This document shows, in pieces, positions 26,945 through 35,437 of a stretch of DNA of 64,000 nucleotides. The stretch is from Streptococcus suis (GTDB lineage Bacteria > Bacillota > Bacilli > Lactobacillales > Streptococcaceae): contig NZ_JAEUXI010000001.1 in the NCBI RefSeq assembly GCF_016775005.1, positions 124,001 to 188,000 on the forward strand. The letters run 5' to 3'. Each line of letters starts with the position of its first letter. The first letter of the stretch is position 1. The notes beneath the pieces were generated by a model, which saw only the letters and a list, made by a program, of their open reading frames with translations, did not search any database and was not told the origin of the DNA. A program made the position numbers and the translations under genes.

Positions 26945-29638
26945 TTACACCTCTCTTCTCCTCTTATAAGCCAAGGCCAACAAGCTCAGTCCTAGTCCAA
27001 GAATCAGACTAGCCTGGTCAGATACTTGACCTGTACTTGGTAACTGTTTCGAACTTGTTTCTTCTTTCTTATTGGCAAGTGGTTGGATGACTGGTTTTGT
27101 ATCCAGCTCTTTCTTGTCAGCTCCGCCTTCAGTTGGCTGCGTTGGCTCTTTGGTGTCATCTGTTGCTTTCACGACATAGACAGGGCGCAAATCATTGGCT
27201 GCTTCTTCAAGGCTGAAGACACGGCCAATGGCATCTTGAATGACAATATCTAGGATTGGCTGGGCTTCTCCAAGTTGTGTTCCTACTAAATAAAGCTGTA
27301 AATCCCCACTTGCATTGGCTGCACGGTTAAAGATTACATAATCTCCATCGATGGTGTAGGTTTCGTGCGGTTGAGCAGTGAAATGCTTGGTATTGATTTG
27401 GATCTTGATCGTATGCTCTGCTTTTTCCAAGCCCAAAAGACTATGGTAGTTAAGTAAAGCTGAAAAGGCGGTGTTTTGAGGAACTGACTCTGGTAGATTG
27501 ACTTCAATCTGTTTTACAGGATCATTATAGAAAAGTCCGTAGTTTATGCCATAAGCAATCGCTGTGTCTGATAAGCTTCCGTTTTCAATCATCGGAATAT
27601 CAACTGGTAAGCGGCCTATATGTTTGAGACCGTTGAAAATAACTTCGACACCTGCTGTGATATTGGGTCCAAATGCATTATCTGGGCGGAGGGATTCTGT
27701 TGGATCCATCCCCTTGTTGCCATAGACTGCCAGGATGGCCTTGGCAGCTGGATAGTTTGCCACATCATATGGTTTAGAAATACTCAAGACTGCTGCTTTT
27801 TTATTGGTTTCGTTGGCATAAGCTACAACTTCTGTCGGGATTTTTGTTAGCCATACATCTGCCGCAAGCTGGGCTTCTCTACCGGTTTCTGAGATGACAA
27901 TAACATGGCTAGCAGCATCAATTTTTTCTTTGAGCTGGTCGATGGTGGATTGATTGTTGTAACGAACAGCTTCAAAAGTGACCGTTTCTGGGATGATGCC
28001 ATCCGCTTTGAGACGACGCATTCCCAATTCTAGGCCTGGCAATTCATTGTTGTAAGCTCCAAGAAGTAAGACATGGTCTCCTTCCGTCACCTTAAATGGT
28101 AGGATGGTATCGTCATTTTTCACAACGGTTACGGCACTTGCTGCAATCATTCGTTCCAGATCACGGTTGAGCTCTGAACCTACTTGTGCCAAAGCTGTTT
28201 CAAGGGATTTATCTTCTGTCTTGAAATTCAGGACCCCTCGTTTTTCCTTGAGAGTCAAAATCCGTTTCACAGATGCATCCAGGCGACTTTCATCTAACTG
28301 ACCAGACTGGACCGCTACTTCGATCGCATCAATGATTCGATCAATCTTTGCCAAATCCGCCTTAGAACGAAGAACAGTCGGCATGAGGACAATATCCACA
28401 CCAGCTTGAATAGCCATCAAGGCAGCCTCTGTCTCACCAAAGTTTTTGGCAATAGCATCCATCCCCATAGCATCTGAAATAATTATACCTTCGTAGCCAT
28501 ATTGGTTTCGGACTAGGCCTGTTAAAATATCGTCTGACAAGGTTGCCGGAATGTAAATTTCTTCTCCAGAATCTTTTGAAATCACCTTGTCTTTTTCAAT
28601 CTGTGGGTATTGGATATGGGCTGTCATCAGCATATCGACACCATTTTCAACTGCCACTTTGAAAGGCAAGAGTTCCAAAGCATTCAACTGATCATAGGAC
28701 TTATCAACCAAAGGAAGCCCAGTATGGGAATCCACCGCAGTATCCCCATGCCCTGGGAAATGCTTGGCTGCAACTGCTACATTATAGTCCTGAATACCTG
28801 ACATCATAGCTACACCTAGCCGAGCAACTCTTTCAGGATCAGATGAGAAGGAACGGAGGCCGATAACAGGGTTATTGGGATTATTATTGGTATCCAAAAC
28901 TGGGGCGAAATCAACGTTGATGCCCAAGGCTGATAGTTCCCGACCAATGATTTCACCTGCTTCTTTAGCAATCATGGTGCTATCCGTTGCACCGATTGCC
29001 ATGTTGCCAGGAAGAGCGGTTCCTGAACCTAAACGATAGACGATACCACCTTCTTGGTCAATCCCAATCAAGAGAGGAATTTTTCCATTATTGGCTTTAT
29101 TGCTGATAGCTGCATCTTGCAAGGACTGGGTTAAATGGAAGGTCTGATCTGTTGCCTTAACATTTTCTGCAAAGAGGATAACACCTCCAAAGTCATACTG
29201 ATCTATAGCTTCTGCAATCTCGTCATGCACAACTGTAACATCCGTTGCTGCAGCTTCACCTTCTGCCTGCCATTTACGAAAGTCTGGCATCAAAATATGA
29301 GTGATTTTTTGACGGACTGTCATATCTGCAATCAGTCCATCTACATCTTTTTCCTCAGTCGTGGCAATAAAAGGCTCTTCTTTGGGCTGTGTCAACTCCT
29401 CAGTTGGCCTTTCTGTAACTGGGATAGAAGAAAGAGTCTCTTCGCTAGTTGCAGGGGTTATCGTTTCAGTTGCTACATTACTGGATCCACCTGTCTCTGA
29501 AACCACAGGTTGACTTTCTAAGCTGCTGCCAGAACTTGGTTGGCTGACAGAAAGGTCTGTCTCAGCCTTTGCCTCCATAGCTGGAACAAGGGCTGCTGCC
29601 AGGGCTGCTGCCGCTAGATAGGTTTGGTACTTTTTCAT
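26945..29638 (-). CDS. LPXTG-anchored glycoside hydrolase family 3, likely beta-N-acetylglucosaminidase
   Basis: An 897-residue secreted enzyme: signal peptide 1-25 (YLAAAALAAALVPAMEAKA), a Ser/Thr-rich spacer, then a GH3 barrel. The sugar-binding KHFPGHG motif, the NagZ-type acid/base histidine H305 in VDSHTGLP and the nucleophile D389 in SDAMGMDAI mark it as a beta-N-acetylhexosaminidase rather than a beta-glucosidase. A GH3 C-terminal domain and a beta domain follow. It ends with sorting signal LPSTGQ, a hydrophobic helix and KRRREV. It probably trims GlcNAc from host glycans or cell wall fragments at the surface. GGAGG precedes ATG, and the promoter carries a CcpA site. Confidence 0.92.
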   Translation of the reverse strand: MKKYQTYLAAAALAAALVPAMEAKAETDLSVSQPSSGSSLESQPVVSETGGSSNVATETITPATSEETLSSIPVTERPTEELTQPKEEPFIATTEEKDVDGLIADMTVRQKITHILMPDFRKWQAEGEAAATDVTVVHDEIAEAIDQYDFGGVILFAENVKATDQTFHLTQSLQDAAISNKANNGKIPLLIGIDQEGGIVYRLGSGTALPGNMAIGATDSTMIAKEAGEIIGRELSALGINVDFAPVLDTNNNPNNPVIGLRSFSSDPERVARLGVAMMSGIQDYNVAVAAKHFPGHGDTAVDSHTGLPLVDKSYDQLNALELLPFKVAVENGVDMLMTAHIQYPQIEKDKVISKDSGEEIYIPATLSDDILTGLVRNQYGYEGIIISDAMGMDAIAKNFGETEAALMAIQAGVDIVLMPTVLRSKADLAKIDRIIDAIEVAVQSGQLDESRLDASVKRILTLKEKRGVLNFKTEDKSLETALAQVGSELNRDLERMIAASAVTVVKNDDTILPFKVTEGDHVLLLGAYNNELPGLELGMRRLKADGIIPETVTFEAVRYNNQSTIDQLKEKIDAASHVIVISETGREAQLAADVWLTKIPTEVVAYANETNKKAAVLSISKPYDVANYPAAKAILAVYGNKGMDPTESLRPDNAFGPNITAGVEVIFNGLKHIGRLPVDIPMIENGSLSDTAIAYGINYGLFYNDPVKQIEVNLPESVPQNTAFSALLNYHSLLGLEKAEHTIKIQINTKHFTAQPHETYTIDGDYVIFNRAANASGDLQLYLVGTQLGEAQPILDIVIQDAIGRVFSLEEAANDLRPVYVVKATDDTKEPTQPTEGGADKKELDTKPVIQPLANKKEETSSKQLPSTGQVSDQASLILGLGLSLLALAYKRRREV

Positions 29639-29665
29639 CTACATATCCTCCTTTCGTTTAATGAT

Positions 29666-29694
29666 ATATTAACATAATTCAGATTGGTTGTAAA
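29666..29694 (-). promoter_or_regulatory. Promoter of the surface GH3 gene
   Basis: TTTACA at 29694-29689, 17-nt spacer, TAATAT at 29671-29666 with TGT just before it. The -35 lies inside the cre site. Confidence 0.7.
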
Positions 29695-29702
29695 CGATTA
29701 CA
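29688..29702. promoter_or_regulatory. Catabolite response element (cre)
   Basis: TTGTAAACGATTACA matches every position of the consensus WTGNAANCGNWNNCW. It overlaps both the -35 of the GH3 gene and the stop codon of the upstream gene, so CcpA binding should repress the glycosidase when glucose is present (inference from position). Confidence 0.8.
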
Positions 29703-30132
29703 TTTTTGCGTTTTTAACAGTCGGTATCAGGGTAAAATCACTTGTATCATTAACAAAACTGAACATGGGCATGCCTATACCTGCTTCATGAGTCAAGTTT
29801 TCAAACAAGGTATTGATGAAAAATTCGATCCATTCTTTACTAGGCTCTTCGGCTGCTTCCTCCTGAGGGCGAAACCAAATACCTGAGGCAGGTTTCTTTT
29901 GTGTGTGACTATAGGCTATGCCCAATTCCATCTCATAAAAATCAAAGGAAGCCATATAACCTTTGACCTGGTCAGCTGGATCAAAGGAAAAATTCAACTC
30001 TTCTGGTATGGCTACTTCTTGAATCATCATTCTCCCTCTTATCGGCCCATTCTTACTTTCAAATTCTTGGAGAATGCCTTCTGATCGTAAATGCTGTTCA
30101 ACTTGGTGAAATAGGTCTGCTTGGTATAACAT
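29698..30132 (-). CDS. Hypothetical protein, 144 aa
   Basis: An unrecognised acidic soluble protein with no signal peptide or membrane helix. It begins MLYQADLFHQVEQHLRSEGI and ends DFTLIPTVKNAKM. The composition, with alternating hydrophobic residues in ASFDFYEMELGIAYSH, suggests an alpha/beta fold. ATG at 30132 has AAAGGAG six bases upstream, supporting translation. It lies divergent from the HAD phosphatase gene and upstream of the GH3 gene; the GH3 gene has its own promoter overlapping the end of this one. Confidence 0.75.
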   Translation of the reverse strand: MLYQADLFHQVEQHLRSEGILQEFESKNGPIRGRMMIQEVAIPEELNFSFDPADQVKGYMASFDFYEMELGIAYSHTQKKPASGIWFRPQEEAAEEPSKEWIEFFINTLFENLTHEAGIGMPMFSFVNDTSDFTLIPTVKNAKM

Positions 30133-30264
30133 TTGGACTCCTTTATGCTTTTTAATTTAGTATATCATTTTTATCTATGTTTTTGGAGCTATCAGAGATA
30201 CTATTTTATGTTCTCCTTCTCAGGATCCTTCATCGAATTTCTTTCCCCCCTCCTTTCTAAATTG

Positions 30265-30273
30265 TGCTATACT
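30265..30273 (+). promoter_or_regulatory. Extended -10 promoter of the HAD phosphatase gene
   Basis: TGCTATACT, followed by AGTCCTA as at the YkgJ-type promoter. The predicted start near 30,280 leaves a leader of about 20 bases with AAGGAGG. Confidence 0.7.
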
Positions 30274-30300
30274 AGTCCTAGTAGAAACAAGGAGGTAATT

Positions 30301-31116
30301 ATGATAAAACTGATCGCCCTCGACATGGACGGTACGCTCCTAAACGAGAAAAAGGAATTGATGCAGCCGCAGATTGATGCCATCCATAAGGCTGTGGCAG
30401 CTGGTGTGACAGTCGTTTTGTGTACAGGCCGTCCCCTTGTTGGGGTCAAACCCTTCGTTCAGCAGTTGGGATTTGATAAAGAAGATGAGTACATCATTGT
30501 CAACAATGGCTGCTCCACTCACCTCACCCGCGACTGGTCTTTGATCGACTGGGAAGAACTCACAGGCCAAGACATTGCATACTTAGATGGCTTCACAAAT
30601 TCAGACCAGGTACAGATTTCCTTATTTGACGAAGAGGACTACTTTGTTCTTGCCGAAAAAGCGAATGATATGGTTGATTTGGACGCACGTTTAGTGGGCA
30701 TGACTCCTCAACCAATTGATTTGAAGGAAGCTCTGTCGGGTCAGCATCGCTTCTTTGAAGCCATGTTCGTCGGTGAAAAAGAGCATATTGATGCCTTTGA
30801 AAATCAACACAATCCTGTACTTAGCCAAGCCTATTCCACCGTTCGTTCACAGGACTATCTCTTGGAAATTTTGCCAAACGGCGCAAGCAAGGCCACAGGT
30901 TTGAAAAAACTGGCAGACCGCCTCGGTATCCTCCCAGAAGAAATCATGGCTATGGGAGATGCCAACAATGACCTGGAAATGATTGAATTTGCTGGACTTG
31001 GTATTGCCATGGGCAACGCTAACGAGCAGGTCAAGGCGATCGCCCAAGACATCACAGACACCAATGAAAACAACGGCGTTGCCAAGGCCATTGAAAAACA
31101 TATTTTGAACAAATAA
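30301..31116 (+). CDS. Cof-type HAD-IIB phosphatase
   Basis: A 271-residue haloacid dehalogenase family phosphatase, probably acting on sugar phosphates or similar metabolites (YidA-like). Motif I is LIALDMDGTLL with the nucleophile aspartate at residue 8, motif II VVLCTGRP, and motif III with IV GASKATGLKKLA and MAMGDANNDLEMIEFAGLG. The C2B-type cap lies between. I take ATG at 30301, preceded by AAGGAGGTAATT, rather than upstream starts at 30133 onward. It is ten bases upstream of pepT on the same strand and probably co-transcribed. Confidence 0.92.
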   Translation: MIKLIALDMDGTLLNEKKELMQPQIDAIHKAVAAGVTVVLCTGRPLVGVKPFVQQLGFDKEDEYIIVNNGCSTHLTRDWSLIDWEELTGQDIAYLDGFTNSDQVQISLFDEEDYFVLAEKANDMVDLDARLVGMTPQPIDLKEALSGQHRFFEAMFVGEKEHIDAFENQHNPVLSQAYSTVRSQDYLLEILPNGASKATGLKKLADRLGILPEEIMAMGDANNDLEMIEFAGLGIAMGNANEQVKAIAQDITDTNENNGVAKAIEKHILNK

Positions 31117-31125
31117 GGAGACACT

Positions 31126-32346
31126 ATGAAATACCCAACACTTTTAGACCGCTTTTTAGTCTATGTCAAAGAAAACACTCGCTCAGATGAAAACTCTACG
31201 ACTACTCCCTCTACCCAGAACCAAGTTGAGTTCGCACAGAATATCCTTCTGCCTGAAATGAAACGCATCGGCTTACAGAATGTCCACTACCTACCAAACG
31301 GCTTTGCTGTGGGAACACTGCCTGCCAACGACCCAAGTTTGACCCGCAAGATTGGCTTCATCGCCCACATGGATACGGCGGATTTCAACGCAGAAGGGGT
31401 GAATCCGCAGATTATCGAAAACTACGACGGCAACCCAATTGCCTTGGGAACTTCTGGCTACGAATTGCATCCAAAAGACTTCCCACAACTTGCCAACTAC
31501 CACGGTCAAACCCTGATTACCACAGACGGCACTACCTTGCTAGGCTCTGATGACAAGTCAGGAATTGCCGAAATCATGACAGCCATTGAATTCCTAGTCC
31601 AAAACCCTGACATCAAGCACTGCGAAATCCGTGTGGGCTTTGGTCCTGATGAAGAAATCGGTGTCGGTGCAGACAAGTTTGATGTGGAAGACTTTGATGT
31701 GGACTTTGCCTACACTATGGACGGAGGACCGCTGGGCGAACTCCAGTACGAAACCTTCTCAGCAGCGGGTGCTAAGATTGACTTCCTAGGCCGCAATGTC
31801 CACCCAGGATCTGCCAAGGACCAGATGATCAATGCCTTCCAACTTGCCATTGACTTCCACAATGCCCTTCCTGAAGCAGATCGTCCTGAAAAAACTGAAG
31901 GTTATGAAGGCTTCTTCCACTTGATGAACATGGAAGGCAGTGTCGATACTGCTTCTACTACCTACATCATTCGTGACTTCGAGGAAGAGGATTTCCTTGC
32001 CCGCAAGCAACTCATGCTGGACATTGCTGAAAAGATGAATGCCAACTTTGACACTCCTCGCGTCATTGTCAACCTGCATGACCAGTACTACAACATGAAG
32101 AAAATCATTGAGAAAGACATGACCCCAATCAATATCGCCAAGGACGTCATGGAAAACCTGGGCATCAAGCCACTGATTGAGCCTGTTCGCGGAGGAACAG
32201 ACGGCTCCAAGATTTCCTTCATGGGCATCCCAACGCCAAATATCTTCGCAGGTGGCGAAAACATGCACGGCCGCTTCGAGTTCGTCAGCCTCGAAACCAT
32301 GGAAAAAGCCGTCGATGTCATCCTTGGAATCGTCGCTTATAAATAA
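31126..32346 (+). CDS. pepT: Peptidase T (tripeptidase)
   Basis: A 406-residue M20B zinc aminopeptidase that removes the N-terminal residue of tripeptides. Metal ligands and catalytic residues are visible in order: [52 protein letters not shown] and, near the C-terminus, [13 protein letters not shown] with [15 protein letters not shown]. Length and motifs are complete. AAGGAG lies before ATG at 31126. It completes peptide use in the cytoplasm. Confidence 0.97.
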   Translation: MKYPTLLDRFLVYVKENTRSDENSTTTPSTQNQVEFAQNILLPEMKRIGLQNVHYLPNGFAVGTLPANDPSLTRKIGFIAHMDTADFNAEGVNPQIIENYDGNPIALGTSGYELHPKDFPQLANYHGQTLITTDGTTLLGSDDKSGIAEIMTAIEFLVQNPDIKHCEIRVGFGPDEEIGVGADKFDVEDFDVDFAYTMDGGPLGELQYETFSAAGAKIDFLGRNVHPGSAKDQMINAFQLAIDFHNALPEADRPEKTEGYEGFFHLMNMEGSVDTASTTYIIRDFEEEDFLARKQLMLDIAEKMNANFDTPRVIVNLHDQYYNMKKIIEKDMTPINIAKDVMENLGIKPLIEPVRGGTDGSKISFMGIPTPNIFAGGENMHGRFEFVSLETMEKAVDVILGIVAYK

Positions 32347-32414
32347 TCTTTCAGTCGGTTTTCTTTGGAAAATCGACTTTTTCAGAAAATTTTTCAAAAA
32401 AATGCACATTTATC

Positions 32415-32443
32415 TTGTATTACTGGATTAATACTGATATAAT
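32415..32443 (+). promoter_or_regulatory. Promoter of the DUF5684-type gene
   Basis: TTGTAT, 17-nt spacer, TATAAT at 32438-32443 with TGA before it. AAAAGGAG lies in the leader. Confidence 0.75.
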
Positions 32444-32472
32444 GAACTCATAAAAGAAAAGGAGATTTATTT

Positions 32473-32874
32473 ATGTATTCTGATGAAGCTTTGTTAAATG
32501 GCATGTTGATTGGTTTTTGGTTGATCACCATCGCTATCTCAGTCGTTTGGTATCTCTTGACCATTTTTTCAAACATGGTCCTCTTCCGCCGTGCTGGTTA
32601 TGCAGCTTGGAAAGCTTTGATTCCAATTTATAACCTTTATATCCAACAATGCATCACTTTTGGTGAAGAAAAAGGTATCTTTATCCTCTTCATCTTGATT
32701 CCAGTTGCCGGACCACTCTATAGCCTTTATTTGACATACAACTATGGCCGTGCCTTTGGCTTATCAACTGTACAGTCAGTCTTCTACCTCTTCTTTACAC
32801 CATTGCTTAATGTTTACATGGCTTTCAAAGAAGAGCATAGCTATAAAGGGCCTCAAGATTTCTTCTTGAATTAA
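32473..32874 (+). CDS. DUF5684 family membrane protein, 133 aa
   Basis: A small protein with four hydrophobic segments (about 12-34, 40-56, 64-82 and 92-112). It contains FRRAGYAAWKALIPIYNLYI, the signature of the DUF5684 family sometimes labelled 'signal peptidase I' in databases; no Ser/Lys catalytic residues of a signal peptidase are present. The function is unknown. It has its own promoter and a strong terminator, so it is monocistronic. Confidence 0.82.
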   Translation: MYSDEALLNGMLIGFWLITIAISVVWYLLTIFSNMVLFRRAGYAAWKALIPIYNLYIQQCITFGEEKGIFILFILIPVAGPLYSLYLTYNYGRAFGLSTVQSVFYLFFTPLLNVYMAFKEEHSYKGPQDFFLN

Positions 32875-32878
32875 GCTT

Positions 32879-32911
32879 AAAACACCTGTTCTCCTGAACA
32901 GGTGTCTTTTT
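32879..32911. terminator. Terminator of the DUF5684-type gene
   Basis: ACACCTGTTC, loop TCCT, GAACAGGTGT, then CTTTTTT. A perfect 10-bp stem between convergent units. Confidence 0.92.
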
Positions 32912-33818
32912 TATGTTCCAAAATAAAGCAGAGCAAACAGAGCAATCAGACTTCCTAAAATAGATAGCGAGTTGAGATTGGCAGCTTCTGCTCCATCTCC
33001 ACCCAACTTCCAAGCGTAAAAGGGAGCCAAGACTGATATGGGAGACAAAAGGCATAACAAGACCATCCAAGTCTGAGAGGAAGAAAATGGCAGGCCATAG
33101 ACTACCAAACCAGCCAGACAGAAATTGGTCAACAAACGAACCCAGTAGCCCTGAATCAGCTCCTTCCAGCCTACCCAACTTACTGGAAAATCCAATAAAA
33201 CTCCCAAATACAACATGGCAAGAAATGGATTGGCTTGGGCAGCGATTGAAAAAATAGACAAAAGATCTTGAGGTAAGGAAATGGAGAAATAAGCCAAGGT
33301 CAAGGTTAGCAAGTAAACCAATAAGGGAAGCGATTTGCCCAATGGCTTGAGACTGCGCCAAAAACCTGGCGAAGAAGCCTGATTGGTTAACTGACTGGCC
33401 AGACTAAAATTACCACCCAATACCATAATGGCATTGCCAGCATCAAACAAGAGAACCGTTGCTAAACTGCTAGCCGGAAAAAAGCTTGCACAAAGGGTAG
33501 GGTAAAGGTTCCGATATTGTACCCACTCAAGCCCACCATGACTGCTGCCTGCTTCTGCCTATCCTTTCGCCAAACCACATAACCAGCTACTAGCAAACAG
33601 AGATTGGCAACAATCCCCAAGAAAAATGGCAAGAGGGCAATCTGTTCCACTTTCATGGATTGAGAGGACAAGAGTAAGGCTGATGGTAGGGTCACATTCA
33701 TCAGGATGGTCGAAAAGATGCGGGCCTCCTCCTTCTTGACAAGGCCTCGATGTCGTAATAAATAGCCGATCCCCATAACAAAGACAAAACCAAGGGCACG
33801 ATAAATAAATGCAGGCAA
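32911..33818 (-). pseudogene. AEC family transporter, disrupted by a frameshift
   Basis: Two adjacent frames together make one auxin efflux carrier family permease. The first runs from a TTG at 33818 (after GGAGGAG) through helices ending GLSGYNIGTFTLPFVQAFF, then meets a stop. The second frame continues with PASSLATVLLFDAGNAIMVL and four or five more helices to the stop at 32911. The break is at a run of six A on the plus strand (33478-33483); seven would restore one frame of about 300 residues. The gene is either inactive, phase variable, or a homopolymer sequencing error. It is divergent from padR. Confidence 0.85.
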
Positions 33819-33846
33819 ATTAACTCCTCCTTCTCTAACTTCTTTT

Positions 33847-33855
33847 AGTATAGCA
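33847..33855 (-). promoter_or_regulatory. Extended -10 of the AEC transporter gene
   Basis: TGCTATACT on the minus strand about 22 bases before the TTG start, leaving room for the GGAGGAG site. No clear -35. Confidence 0.6.
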
Positions 33856-33871
33856 CACTCTCTTCCATCTT

Positions 33872-33890
33872 TATATAAAATTTTTATATA
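33872..33890. promoter_or_regulatory. 19-bp palindrome between divergent promoters
   Basis: TATATAAAA, one T, TTTTATATA: perfect 9-1-9 inverted repeat just upstream of the padR -35 and behind the AEC promoter. Candidate second PadR operator. Confidence 0.5.
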
Positions 33891-33896
33891 TAAGGC

Positions 33897-33925
33897 TTGA
33901 CCATTTTTATCTTTATGTATATAAT
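33897..33925 (+). promoter_or_regulatory. Promoter of the padR operon
   Basis: TTGACC at 33897-33902, 17-nt spacer, TATAAT at 33920-33925. Start expected near 33932; GGATAAAGAGGTGATTGC precedes ATG. Confidence 0.85.
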
Positions 33926-33937
33926 TTATATATAAAT
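33924..33937. promoter_or_regulatory. 14-bp palindrome over the padR start site
   Basis: ATTTATATATAAAT is its own reverse complement and spans the end of the -10 and the expected start. Its position suits autorepression by PadR. The low-complexity AT sequence lowers confidence. Confidence 0.55.
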
Positions 33938-33966
33938 ATTTTACATAAGGATAAAGAGGTGATTGC

Positions 33967-34284
33967 ATGTACTATCCCGTCTCCTCTATCTTAATTGAAT
34001 TTCTGATTTTATCTATTCTCGATAAGCAGGATTCCTATGGCTATGAAATCAGTCAGACCATTAAGTTAGCAGCGGATATCAAAGAATCAACACTCTACCC
34101 CATTCTCAAAAAACTGGAAAAGGCTGGCTACGTCACCACCTACCAGCAAGAATACTTGGGGCGGAAACGCAAATACTACACCATCAGCCCAGCAGGAAGG
34201 GATCACATCCCATTTCTCGAGGAAGAATGGACCAACTACAAGCGCACCATCGACGGAATCATAGAAGGGAGCCTACGCAAATGA
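33967..34284 (+). CDS. PadR family transcriptional regulator
   Basis: A 105-residue winged-helix regulator of the short PadR type: a helix-turn-helix with LILSILDKQDSYGYEISQTI, the recognition segment KESTLYPILKKLEKAGYVTT, and the wing RKRKYYTISPAG. The short C-terminal helix probably dimerises. It is the first gene of an operon with two DUF1700/HAAS genes, the standard context of this PadR type. Its stop overlaps the next start (ATGA). Regulation of its own operon and of the divergent transporter is likely. Confidence 0.93.
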   Translation: MYYPVSSILIEFLILSILDKQDSYGYEISQTIKLAADIKESTLYPILKKLEKAGYVTTYQQEYLGRKRKYYTISPAGRDHIPFLEEEWTNYKRTIDGIIEGSLRK

Positions 34285-35426
34285 ACCGAGCAGATTATTT
34301 ACTCCTATTGGAACAGGAATTGGCTGGCTTACAGCCCCATGCACGTCAAGAAGTATTGGACTATTTCCAAGAGTACTTTGAAGAAAAAGGAGATGACCAA
34401 AAAGCCATTCAAGACTTGGGCAAGCCCAGAGAAGCTGCTCAAGAAATCATGGCCAACCTCCCTAGTGATGAATTGATTTCTGAGAATCCCCTGGAAAGCG
34501 GGCCAGTTTTTCAAGCGACCGCTAAAGAACCATTTAACTGGAAAAAACTCTTTCATGACTCTTCTACAAAGACAAATGGGATCAATGTACAGACTGTTGA
34601 AACGCAACTGCCTGATTTCCGTCAATTAAAGCTGGAACTTGAATCGATGAGTTTAATCGTCCAAGTGGGTCAGTTGGAAAACGCCCAGCTACGCTACCAA
34701 ATGAATCCAGAAGAAACAGGTGTGACCTTGGACTACCAACTCGAAGGGGATTGCCTGGTTTTGAAAACCAGTCTCGATTCCGATAGAATCTTGGAGACTC
34801 AGTCGGAAGATAGTTATGCCATTCTCAGTCTCCCCCAAAGGATTCTTCCCCTGACCAACCTAAGCCTCACTCTCTCAGATAGCAAGCTGACCATCCGCAA
34901 CTTGGACTTGGTGGACTTGTTCTGTCTGGACTTGTCCGACAGTTCTCTGACTCTGAGCCAGCTACAGGTCCAGGAAGAATGCTTCTTGAAGATGAAAGAT
35001 GGGCAGTTGTCAGTAACCAAGCTTGAAACTAAAAAGCTAGATCTTATCGGCGATGATGTCCAAGCAAACTTCAGCCAGTCAAACTGTGACCTACTGCGGA
35101 CTTCCTTGTCCGATTGTCAAATCAATTTCAATCGCTGTCAACTTGCCACAGGTGATTTGGATTTAGCCGATTGTGTCGGAGTTCTTGGTCAATTGCAGTT
35201 GGCAAACAGGCTCAATTGCCAGGCTGATGATTGTGTCTTGTCCATACAGTTAGCAGAGCCCTTCAATCTTGAGTTAGAAGCAGATGACTCCGTTCTCCAC
35301 TTGCCCAAAGAAATGATGGACTTGCTGAATTTGGATGAAGAGCCAGTCATCTTGGACTATTCAGTCTCCGATTGCCCAAGCAAGCTCACTCTTCGCTGTA
35401 ACGATTGCCAAGTAACTCTTGCATAA
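34281..35426 (+). CDS. HAAS (DUF1700) plus DUF4097-like beta-solenoid protein, cysteine-rich
   Basis: A 381-residue protein starting at ATG 34281, inside the padR stop. Residues 1-60 are a HAAS/DUF1700 domain (RADYLLLLEQELAGLQPHAR, YFEEKGDDQKAIQDLGKPRE). After a linker, about 110-381 is a repetitive beta-rich region in which Asp/Asn-Ser-Leu turns recur at about 20-residue steps, as in DUF4097-type solenoids. I count 12 cysteines, all in the solenoid part, and no signal peptide or membrane helix. The protein is therefore probably cytoplasmic. The function is unknown; see the findings for the contrast with its extracytoplasmic partner. Confidence 0.85.
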   Translation: MNRADYLLLLEQELAGLQPHARQEVLDYFQEYFEEKGDDQKAIQDLGKPREAAQEIMANLPSDELISENPLESGPVFQATAKEPFNWKKLFHDSSTKTNGINVQTVETQLPDFRQLKLELESMSLIVQVGQLENAQLRYQMNPEETGVTLDYQLEGDCLVLKTSLDSDRILETQSEDSYAILSLPQRILPLTNLSLTLSDSKLTIRNLDLVDLFCLDLSDSSLTLSQLQVQEECFLKMKDGQLSVTKLETKKLDLIGDDVQANFSQSNCDLLRTSLSDCQINFNRCQLATGDLDLADCVGVLGQLQLANRLNCQADDCVLSIQLAEPFNLELEADDSVLHLPKEMMDLLNLDEEPVILDYSVSDCPSKLTLRCNDCQVTLA

Positions 35427-35437
35427 AGGAGGAGACC

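Noticed and set aside
31786..32409. A 207-codon minus-strand frame opposite pepT
   Set aside because: Antisense shadow; the sequence is the reverse of conserved pepT motifs.
32473..32874. Annotation of this gene as a signal peptidase
   Set aside because: No Ser/Lys catalytic motifs; the sequence fits DUF5684.
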